A stretch of DNA of 64,000 nucleotides. It comes from an uncultured Lachnospiraceae bacterium (lineage in GTDB: Bacteria > Bacillota > Clostridia > Lachnospirales > Lachnospiraceae). Below the pieces are notes generated by a model. That model saw only the letters and a list, made by a program, of their open reading frames with translations. It did not search any database and was not told where the DNA came from. The position numbers and the translations under genes are program-made. Positions 7,663-17,402 of this stretch are shown one piece after another (the stretch's first letter is position 1; every line of letters starts with the position of its first letter). The DNA lies in contig CAMUAR010000001.1 of the NCBI GenBank assembly GCA_947086895.1, forward strand, positions 62,001-126,000, given 5' to 3'.

Positions 7663-8946
7663 TTAATGGCAGCCCGAACACCCGGAGCAACACCCGGTAC
7701 ATTCGTCATCATCATGACTGCAGTCACAGGTTGCTGTATTTTTCTGCGCTGCTGTTCCATCCAAAAACGCCGCGACAGCAACATCCATATCGCCGCTAAG
7801 CCCTGGAACCACCTGTATACCTTCTGCCAAAAGTCCTTCCAGTGCCTCTCTGCCAATTCCCCCGCAGATTACAACCGCAATATTTTGCTCTTTCATCAGA
7901 GCGATCGCAGATACATGACCATTTCCCGATGCAGAAACTGTCGTTTTTCCCGTCAGACCAGCGGAGGAAATCTCATAGACTGCAAACTCGCCGCAATGCC
8001 CAAAGTGTCCGGAAATATTGCCGTTCCCATCGGTCGGAAGCGCGATGCGAAGAACTTCCTTCTCGGGTTCTGTACCTTTTACTCCGCTCGCATTTACCGC
8101 CGCAAAAATATTCTCAAGAAAGTCAGCAGTTCCTCTAAACCAGTCAATATCAAGCTCTTCCATCTTTCCAGCATCCGCCGCGCGCGCTGCTGCTGAATCG
8201 ATCGGCAGCTTTGCTAAGACAGGCAGCGTATATTTCGCCGCAATCTCATCAATATGGCTCTCACCAAACACATTGATCTGCTCCCCGCATTTTCCACAGG
8301 AAACATAACTATAATTCTCAACAAATCCAAGAACTGGTATTTCCATCGCCTCCGCCATGTGTACTGCTTTCGCCACAATCATGGAGACAAGTTCCTGCGG
8401 GCTTGTCACAACAAGGATACCTGCGACTGGAAGGGACTGAAATACCGTGAGCGGCACATCTCCGGTTCCAGGCGGCATATCGACAAACATATAATCGATA
8501 TCGCCCCAGACAACCTCGCTCCAAAACTGCTTGACGGTTCCGGCAATCACCGGTCCGCGCCATACAACCGGCGCCTCCTCATCCTCCAGCAGCAGATTGA
8601 CGCTCATCACTTTAATACCATTTTGGGTAACTGCCGGAAGTATCCCCTGTTCATTGGCCATCGCCTTTTCTTTTAATCCAAAGCACCTTGGAATGGAAGG
8701 TCCTGTTACGTCCGCGTCCAAAATAGCCGTCCGGTAACCTCTGCGCGCCATTTCAGCGGCAACTGCGCTTGTCACAAACGACTTGCCCACTCCGCCTTTT
8801 CCGCTGACAACACCAATCACATTCTTTACATTGCTGTATGCGTTCATCGGCACAAGAAAGTCTGCTTTTGTGCTCTGACGCTCGCTGCAGCTTTCCCCGC
8901 AGGAACCACAATCATGACTGCATCCTTCTATCTTTTCTTCGCCCAT
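7663..8946 (-). CDS. Mrp/NBP35 P-loop ATPase fused to a NifX/NifB-type domain
   Basis: 427 residues in three parts. A Cys-rich N-terminus (CSHDCGSCGESC) precedes an Mrp/ApbC ATPase (about 38-285) with the deviant Walker A GVVSGKGGVGKS, DADVTGPSIPR, the switch VDMPPGTGDVPLT and the metal-binding CGKC pair. A dinitrogenase iron-molybdenum cofactor-type domain follows (about 297-400: IALPTDGNGNISGHFGHC), then a Cys/His-rich tail (CCSGCSGCH). Mrp proteins carry and transfer Fe-S clusters. The fusion is known in anaerobes and is not evidence of nitrogen fixation; no nif genes are seen. It follows the ABC permease gene by 52 bp on the same strand. Confidence 0.92.
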   Translation of the reverse strand: MGEEKIEGCSHDCGSCGESCSERQSTKADFLVPMNAYSNVKNVIGVVSGKGGVGKSFVTSAVAAEMARRGYRTAILDADVTGPSIPRCFGLKEKAMANEQGILPAVTQNGIKVMSVNLLLEDEEAPVVWRGPVIAGTVKQFWSEVVWGDIDYMFVDMPPGTGDVPLTVFQSLPVAGILVVTSPQELVSMIVAKAVHMAEAMEIPVLGFVENYSYVSCGKCGEQINVFGESHIDEIAAKYTLPVLAKLPIDSAAARAADAGKMEELDIDWFRGTADFLENIFAAVNASGVKGTEPEKEVLRIALPTDGNGNISGHFGHCGEFAVYEISSAGLTGKTTVSASGNGHVSAIALMKEQNIAVVICGGIGREALEGLLAEGIQVVPGLSGDMDVAVAAFLDGTAAQKNTATCDCSHDDDECTGCCSGCSGCH

Positions 8947-8998
8947 TGTATTTCACCATACCTTTCTATAATTTATATAATCAACAACTTACATATTT

Positions 8999-9739
8999 TT
9001 ACACGCAAACTTTTTTGTGAAGCATCCATGCGGTTCCAATATAAGCGCCCGCCGATATTACTAGAGATAGCAAAATGCCAACTGCATACTTTGTATATCC
9101 ATCCAAATTTTCAATAATTACACCGCGAAGTTTTGACACTGCAATGCTGATCGCAAGAAAAACTACAAAACTTACAATGGTGCGCAGTTTTGAATTTGCC
9201 ATAAACGTCGCGCTCAATGTAATGGAAAGCATTGCGATAACGACAACCGCAAACCAGCTTGTCACAATACTTGCAAGGACAATCGCAACTTTTCCGGCAT
9301 TTACGTCAAGCCGGAACAATTCATTTAATATACGGTTCAGAATTTTCAGCAGTTCGTCAATCTGCCCTAATCTCGCCGCCATCGCAAACACATCCAAAAA
9401 TGCGACCGCGCCAAACAACAGTGCTGTCAACAAAATTTGTATCATCGCAGAGAGCACTTTTGCACCGACAACACTGTATGTACTTTCTGGAACCATAAAC
9501 AGCATATAACTTTGTTTTGTTCTTAAATCATTATGAAATGTGACAATACATTCAAACGATACGAAAAGGATTGCCGCAAATGTGTAAAAAATAAGAAATC
9601 CTTCTCCCTTTGCCACCGTTATTTCATCCTTGATCACTAACCCATAAAGAAAATATAACTCCAGCAGCCCCAGTACCACAAGCATTGCAAACTTTGTAAA
9701 AAGCTGTTTGCGGAACTCATATTTCATCAACTTCAACAT
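8999..9739 (-). CDS. ABC-2 type membrane permease
   Basis: 246-residue membrane protein with about six hydrophobic segments (starting near residues 16, 50, 100, 155, 187 and 215). It starts 7 bp inside the end of the ATPase gene upstream, so the two are translationally coupled and form one transporter. The arrangement (cytoplasmic N-terminus, first TM right after [14 protein letters not shown]) is that of ABC-2 exporters of the YtrB/BcrA type. Substrate cannot be told from sequence; peptide or antibiotic export or stress response are possible. Confidence 0.8.
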   Translation of the reverse strand: MLKLMKYEFRKQLFTKFAMLVVLGLLELYFLYGLVIKDEITVAKGEGFLIFYTFAAILFVSFECIVTFHNDLRTKQSYMLFMVPESTYSVVGAKVLSAMIQILLTALLFGAVAFLDVFAMAARLGQIDELLKILNRILNELFRLDVNAGKVAIVLASIVTSWFAVVVIAMLSITLSATFMANSKLRTIVSFVVFLAISIAVSKLRGVIIENLDGYTKYAVGILLSLVISAGAYIGTAWMLHKKVCV

Positions 9740-10425
9740 GATGCATAGATCTCCTTATATAATTCCACAATTGTTTTTCCATGTTCATTCCGCAATGTAT
9801 CCGCCTCACCTTTCAGCACAATACTTCCTTCCTTGACAAAAACAGCATTGTCAATGATCTTCTCAAGCTCGTCCACAAGATGACTTGACATAACAATCGC
9901 CGTCTCCGATGAAGCCGTCTGCGCAACAGCCTCCATCACTTGGTCTCTCGCAATAATATCAATGCCGTTTAACGGTTCGTCGAGAAGAAATAATTTTGCC
10001 TTTCTCGCAAGAGTTGCCGCCAATTTTAACTTTGCCGCCAGACCGGAGGACAATGTTTTTGCTTTATCCTTTATGCCAAGTCCCATCCGCTCGACTAACT
10101 CCCTATAATGCGCGATATCAAAATCCTCAAAAAAATCTGCATAATACGTTCCCACATCCTGCACTGTCATATAACTGTAAAAAAAAGGCTCAGTAGACAT
10201 ATAGGCAATGCTTTTTTTGCTCTCCACTCCAATTGGAATACCATCAAATGTAATGCTTCCAGCCGTCGGTGACACAAGCCCTGCCGCCATTTTCATCCAG
10301 GTGGTCTTACCGCTGCCGTTCGGTCCAAGCAGCGCATAAATCTTTCCGGGTTCTATCGCAAGGCTGATATCTCGAACAGCTATTTTTCCAAGGTACTTTT
10401 TTTCAATGTTCTGGCAAATCAGCAT
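9733..10425 (-). CDS. ABC transporter ATPase, exporter type
   Basis: 230-residue ABC ATPase with Walker [10 protein letters not shown], a shortened signature (TLSSGLAAK in place of LSGGQ), Walker [13 protein letters not shown] and switch His in MSSHLVDE. A good site (GGGGGAGG) precedes ATG 10425. It pairs with the overlapping permease. The usual GntR-family regulator of such pairs is not adjacent; instead pyrB diverges from it. Confidence 0.88.
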   Translation of the reverse strand: MLICQNIEKKYLGKIAVRDISLAIEPGKIYALLGPNGSGKTTWMKMAAGLVSPTAGSITFDGIPIGVESKKSIAYMSTEPFFYSYMTVQDVGTYYADFFEDFDIAHYRELVERMGLGIKDKAKTLSSGLAAKLKLAATLARKAKLFLLDEPLNGIDIIARDQVMEAVAQTASSETAIVMSSHLVDELEKIIDNAVFVKEGSIVLKGEADTLRNEHGKTIVELYKEIYASC

Positions 10426-10514
10426 AACATCCTCCCCCTTCCGCCCATGTCAAAAACATGGCGCTACTCATAATACTACACCAAATCTACTTTTTATGCA
10501 AGGAAAATTTCCCC

Positions 10515-10543
10515 TTGTAATCTTCCCTGTAATGCTATATAAT
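10515..10543 (+). promoter_or_regulatory. Promoter of pyrB-pyrI
   Basis: TTGTAA at 10515-10520, 17-bp spacer, TATAAT at 10538-10543, about 40 bp before the pyrB start. The short leader has no room for a PyrR-type attenuator. Confidence 0.75.
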
Positions 10544-10585
10544 AAGTCCGGCTCCCAATCGTATTCTATCATAATGGAGGTTCCT

Positions 10586-11503
10586 ATGAGACATATTATC
10601 AGTCCGCTTGACCTTTCTATGGACGAGCTCACAGAGGTTTTAGAGCTTGCAGAAGACATTATGCATGATCCAAAAAAATATTCCGAATGTTGTCACGGCA
10701 AAAAATTGGCTACTCTTTTCTATGAACCAAGTACTCGTACCCGCCTAAGTTTCGAAGCTGCAATGCTGAATCTCGGCGGGAGTGTCCTTGGTTTTTCTTC
10801 TGCCGATTCCTCCTCCGCTGCAAAAGGTGAGAGCGTGGCGGACACGATCCGCGTTGTTTCCGGCTACGCGGATATCTGCGCAATGCGCCATCCAAAGGAA
10901 GGCGCGCCTTATGTCGCCTCCATCCATTCCGCCATTCCAATCATCAATGCAGGCGACGGCGGACACAATCATCCAACACAGACACTGACGGATCTTCTCA
11001 CAATGAAACATTTCAAAGGCAGACTTGACCATTTAACAATCGGTTTTTGCGGCGACCTGAAATTCGGCCGCACAGTACATTCCCTGATCCATGCGATGGC
11101 TCGCTATCCAGGTTCTAAATTTATACTGATTTCTCCCGAAGAGCTTCGGATTCCCACCTATCTGCGCGAGGAGGTTCTGAACCGTCAGGAAATTCCATAC
11201 AAAGAGACAAGAGTGCTTGAAGAAATTATGCCGGAACTTGATATTTTATACATGACCCGCGTCCAAAAAGAACGTTTCTTTAACGAGGAAGATTATATCC
11301 GCTTAAAAGACAGCTTTATTCTCGACTCTGCAAAAATGCGGTATGCAAGACCGGATATGCTGGTTCTCCACCCGCTTCCCCGCGTCAATGAAATTGCGGC
11401 AGAAGTTGACAACGATCCGCGCGCGGTCTATTTTACACAGGCAAAACTCGGCGTTTTCGTCCGAATGGCGCTGATTTTAACGCTTCTCAATATATCTGTA
11501 TAA
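10586..11503 (+). CDS. pyrB: Aspartate carbamoyltransferase, catalytic chain
   Basis: Joins carbamoyl phosphate and aspartate in de novo pyrimidine synthesis. Start ATG 10586 ([15 protein letters not shown]) has GGAGG five bases upstream; the frame is open further up but across the promoter. At 305 residues it has the normal length. The carbamoyl-phosphate site STRTRLSFE (about 51-59), the loop [18 protein letters not shown] and the C-terminal HPLPRVNEI are all present. pyrI follows, so the holoenzyme is probably the allosteric catalytic-regulatory form. Confidence 0.97.
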   Translation: MRHIISPLDLSMDELTEVLELAEDIMHDPKKYSECCHGKKLATLFYEPSTRTRLSFEAAMLNLGGSVLGFSSADSSSAAKGESVADTIRVVSGYADICAMRHPKEGAPYVASIHSAIPIINAGDGGHNHPTQTLTDLLTMKHFKGRLDHLTIGFCGDLKFGRTVHSLIHAMARYPGSKFILISPEELRIPTYLREEVLNRQEIPYKETRVLEEIMPELDILYMTRVQKERFFNEEDYIRLKDSFILDSAKMRYARPDMLVLHPLPRVNEIAAEVDNDPRAVYFTQAKLGVFVRMALILTLLNISV

Positions 11504-11610
11504 AAAATTTGCTCAAAATTCCATTACAGGAACCAGCACAATATATTTGATACAATATTTTATTATAAATAAATCAGAGTTTTTATAATCTGTATAGAAA
11601 TGGAGTTTTT

Positions 11611-12036
11611 ATGTTAAATATCGGCGGCTTAAATCACGGCGTTGTGATCGACCATATTGCTGCGGGCGGTGCAATGAAAATTTATGAATATTTAAAGTTA
11701 GAAAAACTAGATTGCAGTGTGGCAATTATCAAAAATGCAAAAAGTAATAAAATGGGAAAAAAAGATATTATCAAAATTGAAGGTCCCATTCAGATCGACC
11801 TTGATATACTTGGCGTTTTAGACCCAAATTTAACGTTGGACATGATAGAAAACGGAAAAATTATTGAAAAGCGAAACCCTAATCTGCCAGAGCAGGTAAC
11901 TGGAATTATCCGCTGTAAAAATCCGCGCTGTATCACCTCCGTCGAGCAGGAACTGCCGCACCGTTTCCGCCTTACAAACAAAGAAAAAGGAATCTACCGC
12001 TGCATCTACTGCGAGCAAGCTTATAAAGTTGAATAA
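11611..12036 (+). CDS. pyrI: Aspartate carbamoyltransferase, regulatory chain
   Basis: 141-residue regulatory subunit that binds nucleotides in its N-terminal domain and zinc in its C-terminal domain. The zinc ligands are visible: CKNPRC (about residues 103-108) and CIYC (about 132-135). The allosteric domain shows GVVIDHI and NAKSNKMGKKDIIKIE. Ribosome site GGAG lies five bases before ATG. It is 107 bp downstream of pyrB with no terminator between them, so the two are co-transcribed. Confidence 0.96.
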   Translation: MLNIGGLNHGVVIDHIAAGGAMKIYEYLKLEKLDCSVAIIKNAKSNKMGKKDIIKIEGPIQIDLDILGVLDPNLTLDMIENGKIIEKRNPNLPEQVTGIIRCKNPRCITSVEQELPHRFRLTNKEKGIYRCIYCEQAYKVE

Positions 12037-12077
12037 ATATATTCTCCGGTTTTCATTCAAAACAAAATTTTATATTC

Positions 12078-12114
12078 GGGTGTGTCTGACAAAAAACTGT
12101 TTTCAGACACACCC
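12078..12114 (+). terminator. Perfect 12-bp hairpin after pyrI (repeat element, copy 2)
   Basis: Arms GGGTGTGTCTGA and TCAGACACACCC around a 13-base loop. It may end the pyrBI transcript, though no T-run follows. The right arm and flank match the element at 6170-6206, so it may instead be a dispersed palindromic repeat. Confidence 0.55.
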
Positions 12115-12133
12115 TGACAGCCTTATTTCTGAT

Positions 12134-12478
12134 TTAAAGGCTGTCCCCGTTCCAGCCCCATTTGTCTGTCTCCTCATACTTTACATAAATTCGATCTCTT
12201 TTAATCTGTAATACTTCCTCGTAAATATCACAAATTTCTTTTGTCAGCCTTCCTACACAATCTTTGGGTATGCTTCCAAACACCTTCACCTCAATAAAAG
12301 CAGTCGGCTGTGATCGATCCCCCCGAAATGACAAATCGCAGAATTCAGCAAATTCTATCATCAGCCATTCTTCGGATTTTCCGGGAAGAATAGAAATCAC
12401 TTTCCCCAGTTTTTCTTTTACTTCCTCTTTTTTTGACTCCGCCATCATCACATTTACTCTTGAATTAATAAACGGCAT
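12134..12478 (-). CDS. MIF-like tautomerase family protein
   Basis: 114-residue protein of the macrophage migration inhibitory factor/tautomerase superfamily, exactly the usual length. Start ATG 12478 (MPFINSRVNV) is chosen because it leaves the catalytic Pro right after Met, and AAAGGGG lies 7 bases upstream; an ATG two codons earlier would bury it. The GxxPxDxxGRLTKEI-like segment near residue 80 is also typical. The bacterial substrate is unknown. It is convergent with pyrI and follows araA after a strong terminator, so it is probably expressed separately. Confidence 0.85.
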   Translation of the reverse strand: MPFINSRVNVMMAESKKEEVKEKLGKVISILPGKSEEWLMIEFAEFCDLSFRGDRSQPTAFIEVKVFGSIPKDCVGRLTKEICDIYEEVLQIKRDRIYVKYEETDKWGWNGDSL

Positions 12479-12592
12479 ACTCATACCCCTTTCCCATGAT
12501 TCTATCTCTTTTATAATAGCAAAAAAAAAGTTATTGTGGGGGATTTTAGCATAATTTGCAGTTTTTTCGGCATGTTTTGTTATCAAAAAACA

Positions 12593-12621
12593 GCATCCTA
12601 CCCATACCGTGGGTAGGATGC
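12593..12621 (-). terminator. Intrinsic terminator of araA
   Basis: A 12-bp perfect stem (GCATCCTACCCA and complement) with a 5-base loop, followed on the minus strand by TGTTTTTT. It lies 18 bp after the araA stop and ends the arabinan operon. Confidence 0.9.
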
Positions 12622-12638
12622 CTCCAATCAAAACTGTT

Positions 12639-14129
12639 CTACCGAAACGCTGCACTGTTCCAACGCAGCTCATTCTTAAAGTTGCGGATCGTAGTATCTT
12701 TGTCAATAAATACACACTCAATTCCCATCATTGCGCCCCAGTCACCCATCTGCTCACCTGTAAGGTCAAGTGAGAACGCAGTGTGATGTGCTCCCCCGGC
12801 TAAAATCCACGCCTCTGCACCTGTTATAAGATTCGGTTCCGGCTTCCACAGCGCACTCGCCACTGGAAGCTTTGGCATTGGCTTATCCTGCTTTAATGTC
12901 GTTACATCATTGATAATCAGGCGGAATCGAGTTCCAAGATCAACCAGAGAACATGCCACACCAGCGCCAGGCTTTGTCGTAAATACAATGCGCGCCGGAT
13001 CTTCGCGGTTGCCCATCGAGAGCGGACTCACCTTAATTGCAGGCTTACAGTCTGCAATGGAAGGGCAGACTTCAAGCATATGGGACTGCAAAATTGCCTC
13101 CTTGCCCGGCTCAAGATGATAGGTGTAATCTTCCATAAACGAAGTTCCGTTTTTCTGCCCTGCTGACATAATCTTCATCAGGCGCACCATTGCGGCTGTT
13201 TTCCAGTCGCCTTCTGCGCCAAATCCGTACCCGTCCGCCATCATGCGCTGCATCGCCAGACCCGGAAGCTGCTTCAACCCGGAAAGCATCTGGAAATTTG
13301 TCACAACCGCATGATAATTGCGCTCCTCAACAAATTTTCGGAAACCAATCTCAATCGCTGCCTGCTCGCGCACATGCGCCTTAAACTCTTCCGGGTCGCG
13401 GCCTTCCAGAATAATATCGTAGGAATCATAATATTCCTGTAATAATGCATCTACCTCACCTTTCGATGCATTCTGTACGTATTCTGCAACATCTGTAATA
13501 TTATAAGCGTCTATCTCCCATCCAAACTTTACTTCTGCTTCAACTTTATCTCCTTCTGTCACCGCGACATCGCGCATATTGTCACCGACGCGCAGCACGC
13601 GGATATGGCTGCTTTCCATCACTCCAACCGCCGTGCGCATCCAGGAGCCAATGCGATCCTGAACACCTTCATCCCCCCAGTATCCGACAATCACCTTGCG
13701 CTCAATTCCCATTCTGCTGACAATATGACCATACTCACGGTCACCGTGCGCGGACTGATTGAGATTCATAAAGTCCATATCGATCGTATCATAAGGAATA
13801 TCGCGGTTAAACTGTGTATGCAGGTGCATAAGCGGCTTGCGGTACTCCTGCAGCCCATGAATCCACATTTTTGCAGGGGAAAATGTATGCATCCAAGTAA
13901 TTACACCTGCACACAGCTCATCGGCATTTGCCTCGTTAAAACAGCGGCGGATCGAAGCCGAATCAATTAATGTCGGCTTCCAGACAACTTCAAACGGCAG
14001 TCTGCCCGACTTGTTCAGCTCTTCAACAATAATTTTGCTGTGTTCTGCTACCTGCACAAGCGTATCCTCGCCATACAAATCCTGTGATCCGGTTGCAAAC
14101 CAAAATTGGTATTTCTTTGTCTTTATCAT
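12639..14129 (-). CDS. araA: L-arabinose isomerase
   Basis: Converts L-arabinose to L-ribulose in the cytoplasm. 496 residues from ATG 14129, chosen because GGAGG is 5-6 bases upstream and MIKTKKYQFWFATGSQDLYG is the family N-terminus. Other family segments are HTFSPAKMWI, LHTQFNRDIPYDTIDMDFMNLNQSAHGDRE, GFGAEGDWKTAA (metal-binding Glu) and GGAHHTAFS (metal-binding His). It is the last gene of the arabinan run, after the GH43 gene. araB and araD are not in the window, so the rest of the pathway must be elsewhere. Confidence 0.97.
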   Translation of the reverse strand: MIKTKKYQFWFATGSQDLYGEDTLVQVAEHSKIIVEELNKSGRLPFEVVWKPTLIDSASIRRCFNEANADELCAGVITWMHTFSPAKMWIHGLQEYRKPLMHLHTQFNRDIPYDTIDMDFMNLNQSAHGDREYGHIVSRMGIERKVIVGYWGDEGVQDRIGSWMRTAVGVMESSHIRVLRVGDNMRDVAVTEGDKVEAEVKFGWEIDAYNITDVAEYVQNASKGEVDALLQEYYDSYDIILEGRDPEEFKAHVREQAAIEIGFRKFVEERNYHAVVTNFQMLSGLKQLPGLAMQRMMADGYGFGAEGDWKTAAMVRLMKIMSAGQKNGTSFMEDYTYHLEPGKEAILQSHMLEVCPSIADCKPAIKVSPLSMGNREDPARIVFTTKPGAGVACSLVDLGTRFRLIINDVTTLKQDKPMPKLPVASALWKPEPNLITGAEAWILAGGAHHTAFSLDLTGEQMGDWGAMMGIECVFIDKDTTIRNFKNELRWNSAAFR

Positions 14130-14312
14130 TTTTTCCTCCATCTTGCCGTCCAAACGGCATTCTAATTTACTGGAATTTTGAGGTGTACCGTGTCACAAAT
14201 TCTGAAATTGAACATAGAAATTTTCCATCTTTTCTTTCATTCTGTCCTGCAATCTGTGTTTGCCAAACAAAACTTTTTGACGCATCCAGCACACCCAAAA
14301 TTTAAAATAAAG

Positions 14313-15590
14313 TTACTTTCTCTTCATCGCCCAAACGCCAATTCCCGACTGATTTCTTCCAGTCAAAGCAACAGTTTTCCCGCCTTCTTCACGGTTTGTA
14401 CCTCTCAGCGCGCGCATCTTCTCCACCGCGCCGTTTGCCGTAAGTGTAATTATCCCAGAGTTCTCATTGTAATCCCAGCTTCCTTCCACCGCTCCCACCT
14501 TGCAGTTTCCGTCAGCATAAAGATTCATTGAAATTGGCTTCTCACAAAGCTGTTTCACATCAAGTACAAAATCAATGCGCAAGTATGCTCCTGGAAGTTC
14601 CTCTTTTGGCACAATCTCCTCTGTTTCCCCATGGTACAAACAAGGCGAAACCATCGGCCAGCCATCCGAATCAAACACCATACGGCGGACATTCAGCGTA
14701 TGAAGCTTTGGATCTTTTTCATATCTTGCATGACATACCAAAAACCAGCCTGTATCTGTCTCCAACACAGAATTATGCCCAAGCGCCAGAAAACCCATTC
14801 CTTCTTTAAAGCTGTAGCCCGTTGTAATTTTTAATCCAATATGGTTGGCCGGAAGCTCCATGGAATCCATAGGATTTCCATTGTGGTCAAGGTATGGTCC
14901 GGAAAGCTCTCTGCTTCTGCCGACCCTCACATTGTAAACAGTAAACAAAGAATCATAAGAAACAAACAAATAATAATAACCGGTCTGTCTATTGTAACGT
15001 ATGTATGCTCCCTCAATCGCCCCATCGCAGCTTTTTTTATTGCGGCAGGCAATCACATCGCCATACCCTGGCACTGCTGCAAGCCCTGTTATTTTATCCA
15101 GTTTTAAAATTCGAATCCCGCCCCAGAATGAACCGTATATCAGGTAGTGGTCTCCTGTTTTCTCCTCGCGGACAAGATTTGCGTCAATCGCATTTACCGG
15201 ACTGTCTGGCGTTGTATGAACGACAATGCCGCGGTGGATAAACGGACCTTCTGGACTTTCGCTTACCGCAAGCCCAATTACCGAGTTCTGTGACCCAAAC
15301 GTTGAGGCGGAATAATACAGCCGGTACTCAGTGCCTTCCTTGATTATATCGGGCGCCCACACTCCGCGCGCATTTGTAAGCGTTCTTACCTCTTCTGGAA
15401 TGATCCCATCGTTCAGCGCGGTTCCAATATATTCAAAATTTATCAAATCTTTGGAACGGCGTATTTGTCCTCCAACCTGCTCCCTGCATTTTGAACCGGA
15501 ATCTGTAGAATATATATAATAATTTTTGCGGATCTCATCATAATAAACTGCCGGGTCATGAGAAAACAAACCGCCTGTCTCTCTTTCCAT
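14313..15590 (-). CDS. GH43 endo-1,5-alpha-L-arabinanase-like enzyme, no signal peptide
   Basis: 425-residue glycosidase. The five-bladed propeller catalytic domain (about 1-320) shows the three carboxylates of GH43: Asp in FSHDPAVYYD, Asp in NAIDANLV and Glu in AIEGAYIRYN. The segment YGSFWGGIRILKLDKITG closely resembles arabinanases. A C-terminal beta-sandwich domain (about 330-425) follows, as in larger arabinanases. There is no signal peptide, so it should act on imported arabino-oligosaccharides in the cytoplasm. It lies between the binding-protein gene and araA. Endo versus exo action cannot be decided by eye. Confidence 0.87.
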   Translation of the reverse strand: MERETGGLFSHDPAVYYDEIRKNYYIYSTDSGSKCREQVGGQIRRSKDLINFEYIGTALNDGIIPEEVRTLTNARGVWAPDIIKEGTEYRLYYSASTFGSQNSVIGLAVSESPEGPFIHRGIVVHTTPDSPVNAIDANLVREEKTGDHYLIYGSFWGGIRILKLDKITGLAAVPGYGDVIACRNKKSCDGAIEGAYIRYNRQTGYYYLFVSYDSLFTVYNVRVGRSRELSGPYLDHNGNPMDSMELPANHIGLKITTGYSFKEGMGFLALGHNSVLETDTGWFLVCHARYEKDPKLHTLNVRRMVFDSDGWPMVSPCLYHGETEEIVPKEELPGAYLRIDFVLDVKQLCEKPISMNLYADGNCKVGAVEGSWDYNENSGIITLTANGAVEKMRALRGTNREEGGKTVALTGRNQSGIGVWAMKRK

Positions 15591-15649
15591 AGATTCTGCA
15601 TTCTCCCTTATTTTTTATTCTGTCTTGACCATCCCTGCAATAAAAAAGC

Positions 15650-15716
15650 TGCCGCAAAATACAAGCCCTGACAAAATACCGCTAGATATCCTGTCTGAAA
15701 CTTTGACTCTGCGGCA
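15650..15716 (-). terminator. Probable partial terminator between binding protein and GH43
   Basis: Arms TGCCGCA and TGCGGCA enclose a roughly 50-base structured loop, followed on the minus strand by a run of seven T. It could lower expression of the GH43-araA end relative to the transporter genes. Confidence 0.5.
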
Positions 15717-15794
15717 ACCCTTTCTCTATTCTGCCGTTACTGCCTTGTTATCTTGTTTAAAACAACCTTATTTTTCTGCTGCCTCGCATGGTTT

Positions 15795-17402
15795 TTACTC
15801 TGTAATCACTTCGTAATTCAGCTCAATGCCCATCAGTGCATAAGTATCCTTCGCAACTTTAAGCGCCTGCTGATTGTACTCTAACGCTTTTTGTGCCATC
15901 TCCGTTGCATAGTCCTGCGCATTTTTGCCCTGTTCGAAAACAAGCGCTTCCACACCTACGCCGTCAACGGTATTGTTGTACACGCCAGCGATAAATGCCG
16001 CAAACCCTGGAATCTGCACATCGCCAAATGGAACTGGTCTTGTCACATTCTTAAAGTATGCGTCAAAATACTTTCCGTAAGCAGCATCCTCCTCCGCAGT
16101 AACAAGAGTTTCCTCGTTCTGGAAATCTTCAATACTCTGATACTTTCTGGTCTTTGCTGTAGGGAAGAAGCTCTGCGTATATTCTTCCCAGATATCTGCA
16201 TCCAGAGTGATCGGGCATGGCATGGACTGTCTAAACAGCGGGTTTCCGTCATCGGTTGCCAATGTCTTATACGCCTCAAGCTTTGCCTTCCAGCCTTCTA
16301 CGCCCCAGCCCATCCACTTTAAAAGCTCGTAAGCTTCTCTTGGGTGCTTGGTTGAAGAGGAGATGGAACCCATATCAAGAACACCAAAGCAGGTTCCTGC
16401 CTCGTTTAACGGCGTGCTGAACGGTACCCATTCCAGTCTCTTCTCACGGTATCCAGGAGTGTCAAACAAATTCAAATATGTCCAGTATGCATCAAGCTGC
16501 CAGCCAAGCTTGCCGGAAAACGCCGCCCACATAGCACGGTCGCCAGTCCATGCCTCCATCTCGTCCGTGTCTCCGTAAGGGGCATGATACCCTGCATTTA
16601 AAAGCTCCGCTGTCTGATTTACACCATCTGCCCACAGATCCATATTAAATCTGTGTCCGTCCCACCCAAACTCACCGATGCAGCTTGCATTATTGGAGAT
16701 CGGATAAAATGTAACTGGAGTATACATACGGTTAAAACCATAAATCTGTTCTGCCGGGTTTGAAACATACTTGATTGAATCAATCAATGCATCCCAAGTC
16801 CAGTTTTCCGGGTCTGGAGCCTGCTTGTTCTGAACCTCAAATACATTCAGGTCTGCATACAATGCTGCCGGGAAATACTTAATCGGCGTAGCAAGCTTTT
16901 TATCTGTGCCAAAATAGCCGATCTTGTAATCGTTCAGCGAGGTAAGCAGATTCTGATTTTCCGGGTCTTTCTCCCAATACTCGGTAAAATCACCGTACAG
17001 CCCCTGTCCAAGACCAAAGTCACAGTTTCCAAGAACCATAAAGCAGTCTGGAATCTTTTTTGCATTGATCATATTAAGCAGCGTGTCGTTGTAGCCTTCA
17101 AGCCCAAGATCCTGAGTATTTACCGTGATATTTGGATACTTATCCATAAATGCCTTCGCCACATGCTCAACAAGCTTCGCATTATCAAAATGCATATAAG
17201 TAAGTGTAATTTTCTCTGTTGTCATTGGCGGAAGTGCGCCGTCATCTGGATTCTCTTCATTTCCCTGCTGCTCGTCGCCATTGCTTCCAGGATTTGTCGT
17301 AGGCGTCGGATCCGGGTCTGGGTCTTTGCCGCCGCAGCCTGCCAGCATACTGGTACATAACGCCGCTGTAAGCGCCAAACTTGTAAGCTTCTTTGATTTC
17401 AT
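15795..17402 (-). CDS. Sugar ABC transporter substrate-binding lipoprotein
   Basis: 535-residue family 1 extracellular solute-binding protein. A lipoprotein signal peptide ends in LAGC (about residue 23), followed by a Gly/Asp/Pro/Thr-rich linker (DPDPDPTPT) and the binding domain from about residue 60 (KITLTYMHFDNAKLVEHVAKAF). It is anchored outside the membrane and delivers sugar, probably arabino-oligosaccharides, to a permease pair. GGAGG precedes ATG 17402. It follows the two permeases at 17.7-19.7 kb, which are its likely partners; no ATPase gene is present, so a shared MsmX-like ATPase is expected. Confidence 0.92.
   Translation of the reverse strand: MKSKKLTSLALTAALCTSMLAGCGGKDPDPDPTPTTNPGSNGDEQQGNEENPDDGALPPMTTEKITLTYMHFDNAKLVEHVAKAFMDKYPNITVNTQDLGLEGYNDTLLNMINAKKIPDCFMVLGNCDFGLGQGLYGDFTEYWEKDPENQNLLTSLNDYKIGYFGTDKKLATPIKYFPAALYADLNVFEVQNKQAPDPENWTWDALIDSIKYVSNPAEQIYGFNRMYTPVTFYPISNNASCIGEFGWDGHRFNMDLWADGVNQTAELLNAGYHAPYGDTDEMEAWTGDRAMWAAFSGKLGWQLDAYWTYLNLFDTPGYREKRLEWVPFSTPLNEAGTCFGVLDMGSISSSTKHPREAYELLKWMGWGVEGWKAKLEAYKTLATDDGNPLFRQSMPCPITLDADIWEEYTQSFFPTAKTRKYQSIEDFQNEETLVTAEEDAAYGKYFDAYFKNVTRPVPFGDVQIPGFAAFIAGVYNNTVDGVGVEALVFEQGKNAQDYATEMAQKALEYNQQALKVAKDTYALMGIELNYEVITE

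Noticed and set aside
7663..8946. Evidence for nitrogen fixation from the NifX-like domain
   Set aside because: This domain is common in Mrp fusions of non-fixing anaerobes, and no nitrogenase gene is present here.
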